Source: an uncultured Dialister sp. (GTDB lineage: Bacteria; Bacillota; Negativicutes; Veillonellales; Dialisteraceae). From it: a DNA stretch of 9,240 nt. This document shows positions 1 through 6,181 of this stretch, one piece after another. The DNA is taken from the NCBI RefSeq assembly GCF_900538805.1, contig NZ_UPZP01000088.1, positions 1-9,240 of the forward strand, given 5' to 3'. The position numbers and the translations under genes are program-made. Numbering within the stretch: position 1 is the first letter of the stretch; every line of letters begins with the position of its first letter. The notes beneath the pieces were generated by a model. It had not been told where the DNA came from. It ran no database searches and saw only the letters and a list, made by a program, of their open reading frames with translations.

Positions 1-82
1 GTCTCCTTAAATAGCTCGCTATTCGCGTCGACTGATTCCTTGCATTGAATAAAAATACAAGAATGAAATCCGATAACAATTT

Positions 83-160
83 AATCAGCGCTTCCCTGGA
101 GAGACGTTTTTACAGGGAAGCACCGGTTCCTTCACAGAATCTAATGAATCAGCGCTTCCC
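83..160 (+). promoter_or_regulatory. rnr leader with duplicated block and two competing hairpins
   Basis: A 14-bp block (AATCAGCGCTTCCC) occurs at 83-96 and again at 147-160. Between the copies, CAGGGAAGC at 113-121 is the exact reverse complement of 90-98, giving a 9-bp stem with a 14-nt loop. The same middle arm (115-121) can instead pair with 154-160, giving a 7-bp stem whose 3' arm directly abuts the rnr Shine-Dalgarno at 161-167. The two hairpins cannot form together. This is visible in the sequence; a switching role in translation is inference. No convincing -35/-10 pair was found in 1-150, so rnr may be transcribed from further upstream. Confidence 0.5.
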
Positions 161-173
161 AGAGGAGAAATCA

Positions 174-2234
174 ATGGAAAAAAAGGAACTTTTGCCTTAC
201 AAGCCCGGTGTTGTCCTGCAGGGGGTGTATAAGTCCTACGGCCGTTTCGGTTTTCTGCTCACCGATGATGACCATGAGGATGTATACATTGCGGAGAAGG
301 ACCATCTGAATGCGGTGAATAATGATACCGTAGAAGTAAAGACCATGAAGAGTGAAACCGGCCGTCATAATACGGAGGGCCGGATTGTCCGTGTCATTGA
401 GCGTGCGGATGATATGTTTGTGTGCACCTATGAAATGCTTTCGGACGGCGGCGAAGCGGTGCCCATCGACGAGAAGGTGGACATGGTCATCCATATTCCG
501 GAAGGCGATGAAATGGGAGCTGTCACCGGTGCCCGGGTCATGGTGCAGGTGACCGACTGGCCGGGGGAATGGACCGATGCGGAAGGCAAAGTGACGGAAA
601 TCATCGGTTACAAGGGAGATAAGGGACTGGACATCGATGTCATCATCGCCCAGCACCGTCTGCCCCATGTATTTTCCGACGACCTCATGAAGGAGGCGGA
701 TCATCTCTCCCGTACCATCGTGCCGGAAGAAGGGGTGGCGGATTATAGAGATATGCCCATCGTCACCATCGACGGCCCTGATTCCAAGGACCTGGACGAT
801 GCGGTGTACTGCGAAAAGAAGGAAAACGGTCATTTTGCCCTGGGCGTCCACATTGCCGACGTATCCCGCTATGTGACAAAGGGCTCCCTTCTGGACGATG
901 AAGCCTACAGGAGGGGCACCTCCGTGTATCTGGCGGACCGGGTGATTCCCATGCTGCCCTTCCAGCTGTCCAACGACCTCTGCAGTCTGAACCACGATGA
1001 GGACCGGTACGCCATGTCCTGTCTCATGGATGTGGCACCGGACGGTACGGTAAAAACGGAAAAGATTACTCCCTCCATTGTCCGTGTGGCAAGGCGCTGC
1101 AATTATCCGGAAATCAACAAAGCCTTTGAAGAAGGCATTGCACCGGAGGATTTGAAGCTCCACCTGCCCATGCTGGAAGATCTCCGTGAATGCGCGGCGG
1201 CCCTTCGTCAGAACCGTAGCCGCCGTGGCGCCCTTGATTTCGATTTTCCGGAATACAAGGTGGTGCTTGATGAAGACGGCAAGCCCCTCCGCATTGAGAA
1301 ACGAATCCGCGGGGAATCGGAAAAAATGATTGAAGACGCCATGATTGCCGCCAATGAGGCGGTGGCCCGTTTCCTGGAGAAAACAGGTCATACCTCCATT
1401 TACCGTGTCCACGACCATCCGGACCAGGAGAAGCTGAATTCCCTGAAACGGCTTATTGCCATCATGGGCCTTCCCATCCATATTCCCGAAGATCCGGAAC
1501 CGAAGGATATCCAGAAACTGCTGGCATCGGTGAAGGGGGAGGACATTGAGGCGGTGGTGCAGGTGATGACCCTGCGCTCCCTGCCCCAGGCATGCTACAG
1601 CACCGACAATGACGGCCACTTTGGCATTGCCAGCACCTGCTATACCCATTTCACATCGCCCATCCGCCGCTATCCGGACCTCATGGTGCACCGCCTTATC
1701 CGGCAGGCCATTCATGATGACATGACGAGGCAGCAGCGGAAGAAGCAGACCGAATTCCTCATCCGGGCGGCAGAACACTGTTCGGAGACCGAGCAGAATG
1801 CCACGGAAACGGAACGGGACGTGGACGACCTGAAGATGACGGAATATATGGTGCCCTTCGTGGGAGAACCCTTCGACGGCCATATTACCGGCATTACCCG
1901 CTTCGGCATTTTCGTGGGCCTTGACAACGGTGTGGAAGGCCTGGTGCATGTGGACTCCATGGACGACGATGAATACGTGTACCAGGAAGATACCATGACC
2001 ATGACCGGCCGCTTCTCCGGCACCACCTACTCCATGGGCATGCCCGTCAGGGTGACGCTGGTGAAGGCGGATAAGGAAAGAAGGGAAGTGGATTTCGTCC
2101 TGGGAGAAATCTATTCGCCCCTGAACCTGGAGAAAAAGACAAGAACCTCTTCCCGCTCCAAGTCCCATTCCAAGAAGAAGGACAAGAAAGGAAATCCAAA
2201 GTCCCGGGGCAAAAAAGGAGGAAAGCGGAAATAA
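174..2234 (+). CDS. rnr: Ribonuclease R (RNB-family 3'-5' exoribonuclease)
   Basis: RNase R is a processive 3'-5' hydrolytic exoribonuclease that degrades structured RNA, mRNA and defective rRNA, and works with SmpB/tmRNA on non-stop messages in the cytosol. The 686-residue product has the family order: N-terminal cold-shock/OB domains (about 11-150), the RNB catalytic domain (about 190-520) and an S1 domain (about 560-645). The Lys/Arg/Ser-rich tail (about 646-686) is typical of RNase R. The catalytic acidic cluster reads TIDGPDSKDLDDAVY; Asp200, Asp206, Asp208 and Asp209 correspond to the magnesium-binding aspartates of E. coli RNase R. A conserved HFTSPIRRYPDL segment follows near residue 495. 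The frame opens at a TTG at 45, but ATG174 is chosen because AGAGGAG (161-167) sits 6 nt upstream and the first 43 codons encode no family sequence and overlap the hairpin leader. smpB follows after 24 nt, so the two are probably cotranscribed. Confidence 0.96.
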   Translation: MEKKELLPYKPGVVLQGVYKSYGRFGFLLTDDDHEDVYIAEKDHLNAVNNDTVEVKTMKSETGRHNTEGRIVRVIERADDMFVCTYEMLSDGGEAVPIDEKVDMVIHIPEGDEMGAVTGARVMVQVTDWPGEWTDAEGKVTEIIGYKGDKGLDIDVIIAQHRLPHVFSDDLMKEADHLSRTIVPEEGVADYRDMPIVTIDGPDSKDLDDAVYCEKKENGHFALGVHIADVSRYVTKGSLLDDEAYRRGTSVYLADRVIPMLPFQLSNDLCSLNHDEDRYAMSCLMDVAPDGTVKTEKITPSIVRVARRCNYPEINKAFEEGIAPEDLKLHLPMLEDLRECAAALRQNRSRRGALDFDFPEYKVVLDEDGKPLRIEKRIRGESEKMIEDAMIAANEAVARFLEKTGHTSIYRVHDHPDQEKLNSLKRLIAIMGLPIHIPEDPEPKDIQKLLASVKGEDIEAVVQVMTLRSLPQACYSTDNDGHFGIASTCYTHFTSPIRRYPDLMVHRLIRQAIHDDMTRQQRKKQTEFLIRAAEHCSETEQNATETERDVDDLKMTEYMVPFVGEPFDGHITGITRFGIFVGLDNGVEGLVHVDSMDDDEYVYQEDTMTMTGRFSGTTYSMGMPVRVTLVKADKERREVDFVLGEIYSPLNLEKKTRTSSRSKSHSKKKDKKGNPKSRGKKGGKRK

Positions 2235-2258
2235 TCCCTTTCCTGCAGGAGGTTTTGC

Positions 2259-2729
2259 ATGAAAAAAGAAAAATCGGCACCGCCGGTGGCAGCGAACCGG
2301 CAGGCCTATCATAATTATTTTATCCACGACACCTATGAATGCGGCATTGCCCTCACCGGGACAGAGGTGAAATCCATCCGCGCCGGCCGGGTCAACCTGA
2401 GAGACAGCTTCGCCAAGGTGGAAAAGGGGGAGGTCTACCTGTGGAATGCCCACATCAGCCCCTATGAACAGGGAAATATCTTCAACCACGATCCCCTGCG
2501 TACCAGAAAGCTCCTTCTCCACAAGCAGGAAATCCGCAAAATTGAAATGAAACTCAAAACCAAGGGGCTCACCCTGGTGCCCCTGAAAATGTATTTCAAG
2601 CACGGCAAAGTGAAAGTGGAAATCGGCACCGCCACCGGCAAGAAACTCTACGATAAGCGGCAGGACATGGCGGAAAAGGCGGCTAAGAGAGATTTGGACA
2701 GAAGGATTAAGACCCAGAGGCTGGATTAG
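2259..2729 (+). CDS. smpB: SsrA-binding protein SmpB
   Basis: SmpB binds the tRNA-like domain of tmRNA and carries it to stalled ribosomes for trans-translation. The length (156 aa) is normal. The N-terminal part is preceded by a short basic leader (MKKEKSAPPVAANRQ). Then come the family segments YHNYFIHDTYECGIALTGTE, VKSIRAGRVNLRDSFAKV and WNAHISPYEQGN, and the HDPLRTRKLLLHKQEI stretch that contacts tmRNA. The basic C-terminal tail (KLYDKRQDMAEKAAKRDLDR) is the part known to enter the empty mRNA channel. The ribosome binding site AGGAGG (2247-2252) lies 6 nt before ATG. The gene directly follows rnr, a common arrangement in Bacillota. No ssrA gene is visible downstream in this window. No plus-strand hairpin with a T-tract follows the stop; the fishbone repeat element begins about 50 nt later. 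Confidence 0.97.
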   Translation: MKKEKSAPPVAANRQAYHNYFIHDTYECGIALTGTEVKSIRAGRVNLRDSFAKVEKGEVYLWNAHISPYEQGNIFNHDPLRTRKLLLHKQEIRKIEMKLKTKGLTLVPLKMYFKHGKVKVEIGTATGKKLYDKRQDMAEKAAKRDLDRRIKTQRLD

Positions 2730-2776
2730 AGTCAATCGGGATGGTGTGATATATCCCCAAAAGCAAGAGGATTGAC

Positions 2777-3091
2777 ACCCGCCGGGCGGGTGAAGTTTGA
2801 CGGGGCTTTCGCCCCGAAGGTTCTGAAGTTTGACGGCCCGATGGGGCCGAGGGTTGTGGTGAGTGCCCTTAAAAAATAATAGGGCGCCAGTTTTGGTAAA
2901 ACCAAACAACGCCCTTAAGGTCGAAGGGAAAACAGACAAATCGCGCCTGCGGCGCAAGGCTGTTTGATTTTCCATTTCGCGAAGCGAAATTACAAAACTC
3001 ATCGCCGCAAAGCGGCGATACCACAACCCTCAGCGACCAAAGGCCGCTGTCAAACTTGAGAACCTTTGGGCCCAAAGGGCCCATCAAACTT
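2777..3091. repeat. Nested inverted-repeat (fishbone) intergenic element
   Basis: About 300 bp of almost continuous inverted repeats. Long-range arms pair in order: 2793-2800 with 3084-3091 (8 bp), 2817-2834 with 3049-3066 (17 of 18), 2849-2860 with 3020-3031 (12 bp perfect) and 2861-2864 with 2997-3000. Between arms, GC-rich hairpins protrude on both sides: 2801-2816 opposite 3067-3083, and 2834-2849 opposite 3032-3048. One more, 3001-3019, lies on one side only. Further hairpins lie inside: 2881-2915, 2943-2955 and 2974-2990. A lone palindrome sits at 2777-2791. The word GAAGTTTGAC precedes two of the left hairpins (2792-2801, 2825-2834). No gene is supported here. Copy number elsewhere and function are unknown. 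Confidence 0.8.
2870..2915 (-). terminator. Possible intrinsic terminator on the minus strand inside the fishbone element
   Basis: On the minus strand, AGGGCG (2915-2910) pairs with CGCCCT (2886-2881), and TTTGGT/ACCAAA forms an inner stem (2906-2901 with 2897-2892) around a 3-nt loop. The hairpin is followed by ATTATTTTTTAA, a T-rich tract at 2880-2869. This resembles a Rho-independent terminator for a minus-strand transcript. No minus-strand gene is supported nearby, so it may only be part of the repeat. Confidence 0.35.
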
Positions 3092-3108
3092 ACGAACCCT
3101 TACACCCA

Positions 3109-3139
3109 TTGCGCAGCCCTTGCCCAATACTGGTATAAT
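3109..3139 (+). promoter_or_regulatory. Extended -10 promoter for the triple-module gene
   Basis: TGGTATAAT at 3131-3139 is a perfect consensus -10 (TATAAT at 3134-3139) with the TGn extension. The only -35-like word nearby, TTGCGC at 3109-3114, is weak and gives a long 19-bp spacer, as tolerated by extended -10 promoters. The start codon lies about 47 nt downstream, across an AT-rich 5' leader. Confidence 0.7.
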
Positions 3140-3185
3140 AAAAAGAATAAATATATAAAGATATAAGCTGAAGTAAGGAGAAAAC

Positions 3186-4004
3186 ATGGATAAAGACAAA
3201 AAGCCTTTTCACAAAGGAAACAGGAAACCCTTTCATAAGGATAGAAAAGGTGCCGCCGGCGGACGGTTTAGACGGAAACTGGAACCGGGGGTGGAATTTG
3301 AAGACCGCAGGCTGGGCGTAGGCATTGTGCGGAAGGTAACGGAAGAAGGCATTACCGTGGCCTTTGGGGACGTGGAAAAAGTGATTCCCAGAAAGAAAAG
3401 AACCGATGCTCCCCGGACAGGAAGAAAACCGGCGCCCCTGGGGAAACCTATGGAAAAGAAGGTTTTCACCTTTGACGTGCAGCCCGGCGATAAAAAATCC
3501 TTCTCCGGAAATCGCAGGCCCGAAAAGCGGGAAGCAGAAGTGGGGCTGGAAGTGGTGGATGAAACCCTGGGAAAGGGCGTGGTCAGCCGCATTACAGAAA
3601 GAGGCGTCTATGTGACCTACGAAGCCACCGGTGAACATGTCATGTATCCCCGGGGCCTGCCGGGAAAGCTTCTGAAAAGCGCCTTCCCCGATGCGAAGAA
3701 GGAAAAGAAGGCGGAACCCCATAAGGGCAAAGAGAGAACCTATAAGGTGCCGGAGGCGGCAAAACCGGAGAAGAAGGCCAAAATCGTTCCCCACAGAGCC
3801 AAGGAAACCCATCGGGGCAATACCCGCTTCATTTCCCTGGGAGAGGGCACCCTGGTCATTTCGCCCCTTTACGGTGAAGGAATTATTATGGAAATCAGCG
3901 ATGGTCGAATGACCGTGAAGTTCAAGGAAGTGGAAAAGGAATACACCTATCCCGCTGCCTTCGCCGATGGAGATATTGAAGTACTGGAAAAAGAAGAGAA
4001 ATAA
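3186..4004 (+). CDS. Basic protein with three PcrA/UvrD C-terminal-like (Tudor/SH3-like) modules
   Basis: This 272-aa cytosolic protein has no signal peptide or membrane segment. The N-terminus is strongly basic with a doubled KPFHK motif. Three internally similar modules follow, at about 34-69, 118-164 and 218-268. Each has the pattern of a hydrophobic entry, a G-x-G-x-hydrophobic turn and a V-x-F or V-x-Y strand: RRLGVGIVRKVTEEGITVAF, DETLGKGVVSRITERGVYV and SPLYGEGIIMEISDGRMTV. The pattern resembles the small C-terminal module of PcrA/UvrD helicases, which in PcrA contacts RNA polymerase. Lys/Arg/Pro-rich linkers separate the modules. No helicase or enzymatic motif is present. Binding to nucleic acid or RNA polymerase is inference from fold resemblance and charge. 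AAGGAG (3175-3180) lies 5 nt before ATG. The gene has its own promoter and terminator, so it is monocistronic. Confidence 0.82.
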   Translation: MDKDKKPFHKGNRKPFHKDRKGAAGGRFRRKLEPGVEFEDRRLGVGIVRKVTEEGITVAFGDVEKVIPRKKRTDAPRTGRKPAPLGKPMEKKVFTFDVQPGDKKSFSGNRRPEKREAEVGLEVVDETLGKGVVSRITERGVYVTYEATGEHVMYPRGLPGKLLKSAFPDAKKEKKAEPHKGKERTYKVPEAAKPEKKAKIVPHRAKETHRGNTRFISLGEGTLVISPLYGEGIIMEISDGRMTVKFKEVEKEYTYPAAFADGDIEVLEKEEK

Positions 4005-4005
4005 A

Positions 4006-4036
4006 AAAAGCGTCCGCCGATTGGTGGACGTTTTCT
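4006..4036 (+). terminator. Intrinsic terminator of the triple-module gene
   Basis: Two bases after the stop codon, CGTCCGCC (4011-4018) pairs with GGTGGACG (4023-4030), with one G-U pair and a 4-nt loop. An A-run (4003-4009) precedes it and TTTTCTTT (4031-4038) follows. Confidence 0.85.
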
Positions 4037-4038
4037 TT

Positions 4039-4164
4039 ATGGAAAATGGGCTAGTGGCACAGGGAACTGCTGTCCGCTATCCGATTCCCTTGATGTTACA
4101 TGCCCCATTGGGGCCGGAGATCTCTCGGCTCAGAGTCTCAATGGAGCAGGATACCTTTGTTTTT
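4039..4164. other. Intergenic stretch without a recognised gene
   Basis: No open frame here has a ribosome binding site or recognisable product. It contains a 6-bp inverted repeat (4061-4066 with 4085-4090), an 8-nt palindrome GAGATCTC (4117-4124) and a 6-bp pair CCATTG/CAATGG (4105-4110 with 4139-4144). It may be the unconserved flank of the dispersed repeat that starts at 4165. Confidence 0.5.
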
Positions 4165-4222
4165 ATATCGACAGGCAGCTCCGCTCGAGATGACAATGCG
4201 AAGAACAGACTACTGTCATTTT
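4165..4222 (+). repeat. Dispersed 58-bp repeat, copy A
   Basis: This block matches the reverse complement of 9175-9232 at 53 of 58 positions by hand alignment, with no gap. It begins ATATCGACA, contains CAGCTCCGCTCGAGATGACA and ends ACTGTCATTTT. ATGACA (4190-4195) and TGTCAT (4214-4219) can pair within it. A terminator hairpin follows at 4241-4289, in the same relative position as in copy B. Confidence 0.85.
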
Positions 4223-4240
4223 TGACAATAAACGAAGCGG

Positions 4241-4289
4241 AAAAGGGGCTGTGAAAAAATGATTTTCATTTTTTCACAGCCCCTTTTTT
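4241..4289. terminator. Bidirectional intrinsic terminator between convergent genes
   Basis: A perfect 22-bp stem (4241-4262 with 4266-4287) has a 3-nt loop; the GC-rich part is GGGGCTGTG/CACAGCCCC. On the plus strand a run of six T (4284-4289) follows. On the minus strand the A-run at 4241-4244 supplies a short U-tract. It lies 2 nt beyond the stop codon of the GerMN gene, so it chiefly ends the minus-strand amidase-GerMN transcript and backs up the plus-strand terminator at 4006-4036. Confidence 0.92.
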
Positions 4290-4291
4290 CA

Positions 4292-4840
4292 TTATTTCTT
4301 TTCCATCTGTATATAGCTTTCATCCCGTTTGAAAGGTTTTGTCATGTCCATCTGGAATTTCGGCGCTTTTCCTTCGGCCCTTATGATGACTTCCTTAATG
4401 TTGGGGAATTCGGTCAGGGTGTCTGTGGTCATGGCGATGAATAGGGATTCGCCGGTGGAGCATTTGATTTCATTCAGCTCTTTACTGAAGTCCACGTAGG
4501 CGGTGCCTTCTTTGATGGCTATGCTCTTGAGGGAGAGGCCTGCAGGAAGGACGGGGTACTTGGATTTCCTGTCGGTGCGGATCATTTCTTCCATGGCCGT
4601 CTTGGCGGTGCGGTCTTTGGCTTTGACTTTTGCGGCGACCGGAATGATTTTTGTGCCGTCGTCATTGGCTTTGTAGTAGGTGAGTGTGGCTTCCGATTCA
4701 GCGGGAGGAAGGGACTGGGACGAAGCGGCTTTGGGGGTAAGGCTTGCGGCGGCCTGTTTTCCATTATCCGGCGTGCATCCGGAAAGGGAGAGGACCAGGG
4801 CGGAGGCGGCAAGCAGGGTGAGCAGGATTTTTCTATTCAT
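4292..4840 (-). CDS. GerMN-domain lipoprotein
   Basis: The 182-aa product begins with a lipoprotein signal peptide: MNRK, a hydrophobic stretch and lipobox LSGC with Cys22 as the lipidation site. A Ser/Ala/Pro-rich linker (about 23-50) leads to one GerMN domain (about 52-175), recognisable from LTYYKANDDGTKIIPV near its start, the helix TAKTAMEEMI and the strand segment GTAYVDFSKELNE. GerMN domains occur in GerM of spore-formers and in many envelope lipoproteins; the molecular role is poorly defined. The ribosome binding site AAGGAGG (4854-4848) overlaps the stop codon of the upstream amidase gene, with only 12 nt between the genes, so translation is probably coupled. Inference: it assists or localises the amidase at the cell wall. 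It is a single-domain form, unlike GerM with two copies. Confidence 0.88.
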   Translation of the reverse strand: MNRKILLTLLAASALVLSLSGCTPDNGKQAAASLTPKAASSQSLPPAESEATLTYYKANDDGTKIIPVAAKVKAKDRTAKTAMEEMIRTDRKSKYPVLPAGLSLKSIAIKEGTAYVDFSKELNEIKCSTGESLFIAMTTDTLTEFPNIKEVIIRAEGKAPKFQMDMTKPFKRDESYIQMEKK

Positions 4841-4852
4841 AGCAGGGCCTCC

Positions 4853-5974
4853 TTATGCAATGGCGGCGAAATAGTTGACCAGACCGTTGAAGAGGCTCTG
4901 GGCAATGCCCCGGGGACCCCAGGAGGAGGTGAGCATTTTGACACGGTGGTCATTGGTGATGAATCCCATTTCCATAAGCACCGAAGGCATGGTGGTGTAG
5001 ACATTCACGTAGAAATCGTTGGATTTCACACCCCTGTCGGGGATGGAGAGGGAGTTCATGGTGGCCTGGTGCATCATCTGGGCAAGGAGCAGGTCCTTGG
5101 AGCTTTTGGCGTTGTAGTAGGTGGTGGTGCCGTCGACAGAGGAGTTGGAGAAGGAGTCGATGTGGATGGAAACGAAGGCGTCTGCATGGGCTTCATTGGC
5201 AATGTCGCAGCGGGCCTGAAGTTCCGGGTCCGCATCGGCCCAGGGACCGTACACGTCTTTATCGGTGTCCCTGGTCATTACCACTTTGGCGCCGGCGGAG
5301 GTAAGCATATCCCGGAGGGGGAGGGCGATGGAAAGGGTAATGTTCTTTTCATACACATCTTTGCCGCCGATATGGCCGATGGCGCCGACGTCGGTGCCGC
5401 CGTGACCGGGGTCAATGCAGATGACTTTGCCCTTCAGCACGCTTTTGGCATCGGAAGATACGTTATAGCTCTGTTTCTTGTAGCTTGAAGGAGCGGAGGA
5501 AGAGGCAGAGGAGGCCTTTTTCGTGTAGGTCTGCTTTGCGCCGATGACCGGGATATCCACCACCAGACGATGGGGCTTTTTCATTTTGGCGTCCGGGCGG
5601 AGGGCAAAGACACGGATGTCGTCGATTTTCTGGGGCTTCGTGAGAGCCACATCCAGGTAGGTGTCGCCGTCCTTTTCAGACAGGGTGGCGAAATCAATGG
5701 CCCGTGGGTCCATGTCGTACTGGGAAGCCACGCTGCCCATGGATGTTTTTTTCAGGATGACTTCGAAATTTTTTCCGGAATTGTCGATGGCCGCTTCTGC
5801 GTGGACTGCTTTGGATAAATCCATGGCAATGCGGACGAAGGGCGGGTTTCCGTCGTTCCTGGCGGTCCAGCGGAGGGCCGTCACCTGGGCATCCTTAGCC
5901 AGAGCGGAGGATGCGGAAGGCAGGATGAGGAATGCGGTGAGGATGAGAAAAAGCTGGATTAATTTTTTTATCAT
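4853..5974 (-). CDS. Secreted N-acetylmuramoyl-L-alanine amidase, AMIN + Amidase_3 (AmiC-like)
   Basis: This zinc enzyme cleaves the amide bond between N-acetylmuramic acid and L-alanine in peptidoglycan, typically for daughter-cell separation or wall turnover. The 373-aa product has a signal peptide (1-26, cleavage after ALA). An AMIN-type domain, a wall- or septum-targeting module, spans about 30-142. A Ser/Lys/Tyr-rich linker (about 146-180) leads to the Amidase_3 catalytic domain (about 183-370). Catalytic features are complete: His191 in IDPGHGG, Glu209 in YEKNITLSIALPL, His271 in SIHIDS and Glu335 in VLMEMGFITN. It lacks the autoinhibitory helix insert expected in EnvC/NlpD-controlled E. 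coli enzymes, as far as can be judged by eye. The start ATG (5974-5972) has AAAGGA 10 nt upstream. It is the first gene of a two-gene unit with the GerMN lipoprotein and has an extended -10 promoter. Confidence 0.95.
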   Translation of the reverse strand: MIKKLIQLFLILTAFLILPSASSALAKDAQVTALRWTARNDGNPPFVRIAMDLSKAVHAEAAIDNSGKNFEVILKKTSMGSVASQYDMDPRAIDFATLSEKDGDTYLDVALTKPQKIDDIRVFALRPDAKMKKPHRLVVDIPVIGAKQTYTKKASSASSSAPSSYKKQSYNVSSDAKSVLKGKVICIDPGHGGTDVGAIGHIGGKDVYEKNITLSIALPLRDMLTSAGAKVVMTRDTDKDVYGPWADADPELQARCDIANEAHADAFVSIHIDSFSNSSVDGTTTYYNAKSSKDLLLAQMMHQATMNSLSIPDRGVKSNDFYVNVYTTMPSVLMEMGFITNDHRVKMLTSSWGPRGIAQSLFNGLVNYFAAIA

Positions 5975-6037
5975 TACATGTAAGTCCTTTCTGGAATCGG
6001 GGAGCAGGGTTCTGCACCTTTTTATCAGGTAATCTTT

Positions 6038-6046
6038 ATTATATCA
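6038..6046 (-). promoter_or_regulatory. Extended -10 promoter of the amidase-GerMN unit
   Basis: On the minus strand TGATATAAT (6046-6038) is a consensus TATAAT with the TGn extension, about 64 nt upstream of the amidase start. No good -35 is seen at the normal distance. The surroundings are AT-rich. Confidence 0.65.
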
Positions 6047-6093
6047 CTTTTTTATGGGATTCTTTTCCATTTTTATGGATGAAATTGGATTTT

Positions 6094-6181
6094 CTATCAA
6101 AATGGGGCTAATTTCTGGTACGAAAATCATATATCGTATGAGAAATTATCATGAATGGTACTTAATTTCGACTTTTGATAG
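6094..6181. promoter_or_regulatory. Nested inverted repeats in the divergent regulatory region
   Basis: Outer arms CTATCAAAA (6094-6102) and TTTTGATAG (6173-6181) are perfect 9-bp inverted repeats. Within them TAATTTC (6109-6115) pairs with GAAATTA (6142-6148), enclosing TACGA/TCGTA (6119-6123 with 6134-6138). GAAATTA can alternatively pair with a second TAATTTC at 6163-6169. GGTAC also occurs twice (6117-6121, 6157-6161). The 290-bp region separates the divergent amidase and deacetylase genes and holds no gene. Operator sites for a shared regulator are one explanation, by inference. Confidence 0.45.

Noticed and set aside
45..173. N-terminal extension of RNase R from a TTG start
   Set aside because: It has no ribosome binding site and overlaps the hairpin leader and duplicated block. 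ATG174 has a strong site at the right distance.
171..3026. 951-codon open frame on the minus strand opposite rnr and smpB
   Set aside because: It mirrors two certain genes in a fixed frame relation and has low-complexity His/Gly/Val-rich composition. It has no recognisable domain and runs on into the fishbone repeats.
2869..3087. 72-codon minus-strand frame across the fishbone element
   Set aside because: It is made entirely of hairpin sequence, starts at TTG without a ribosome binding site, and its product has no plausible fold. Such frames are common artefacts of repeats.
2777..3091. CRISPR array
   Set aside because: The repeated words are short and form nested inverted pairs rather than regularly spaced direct repeats. 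No cas genes are present.
2730..3185. tmRNA (ssrA) gene downstream of smpB
   Set aside because: Neither a tRNA-like 5' start nor a CCA-type 3' end with a T-arm is visible, and no tag reading frame was found. The structure is explained by nested repeats instead.
3967..4254. 95-codon plus-strand frame after the triple-module gene
   Set aside because: It overlaps the end of that gene in another frame, runs through a terminator and the dispersed repeat, and has no ribosome binding site.
4946..5818. Plus-strand open frames opposite the amidase gene
   Set aside because: They are shadows of the certain minus-strand gene, with His/Gly/Val-rich products and no start signals.
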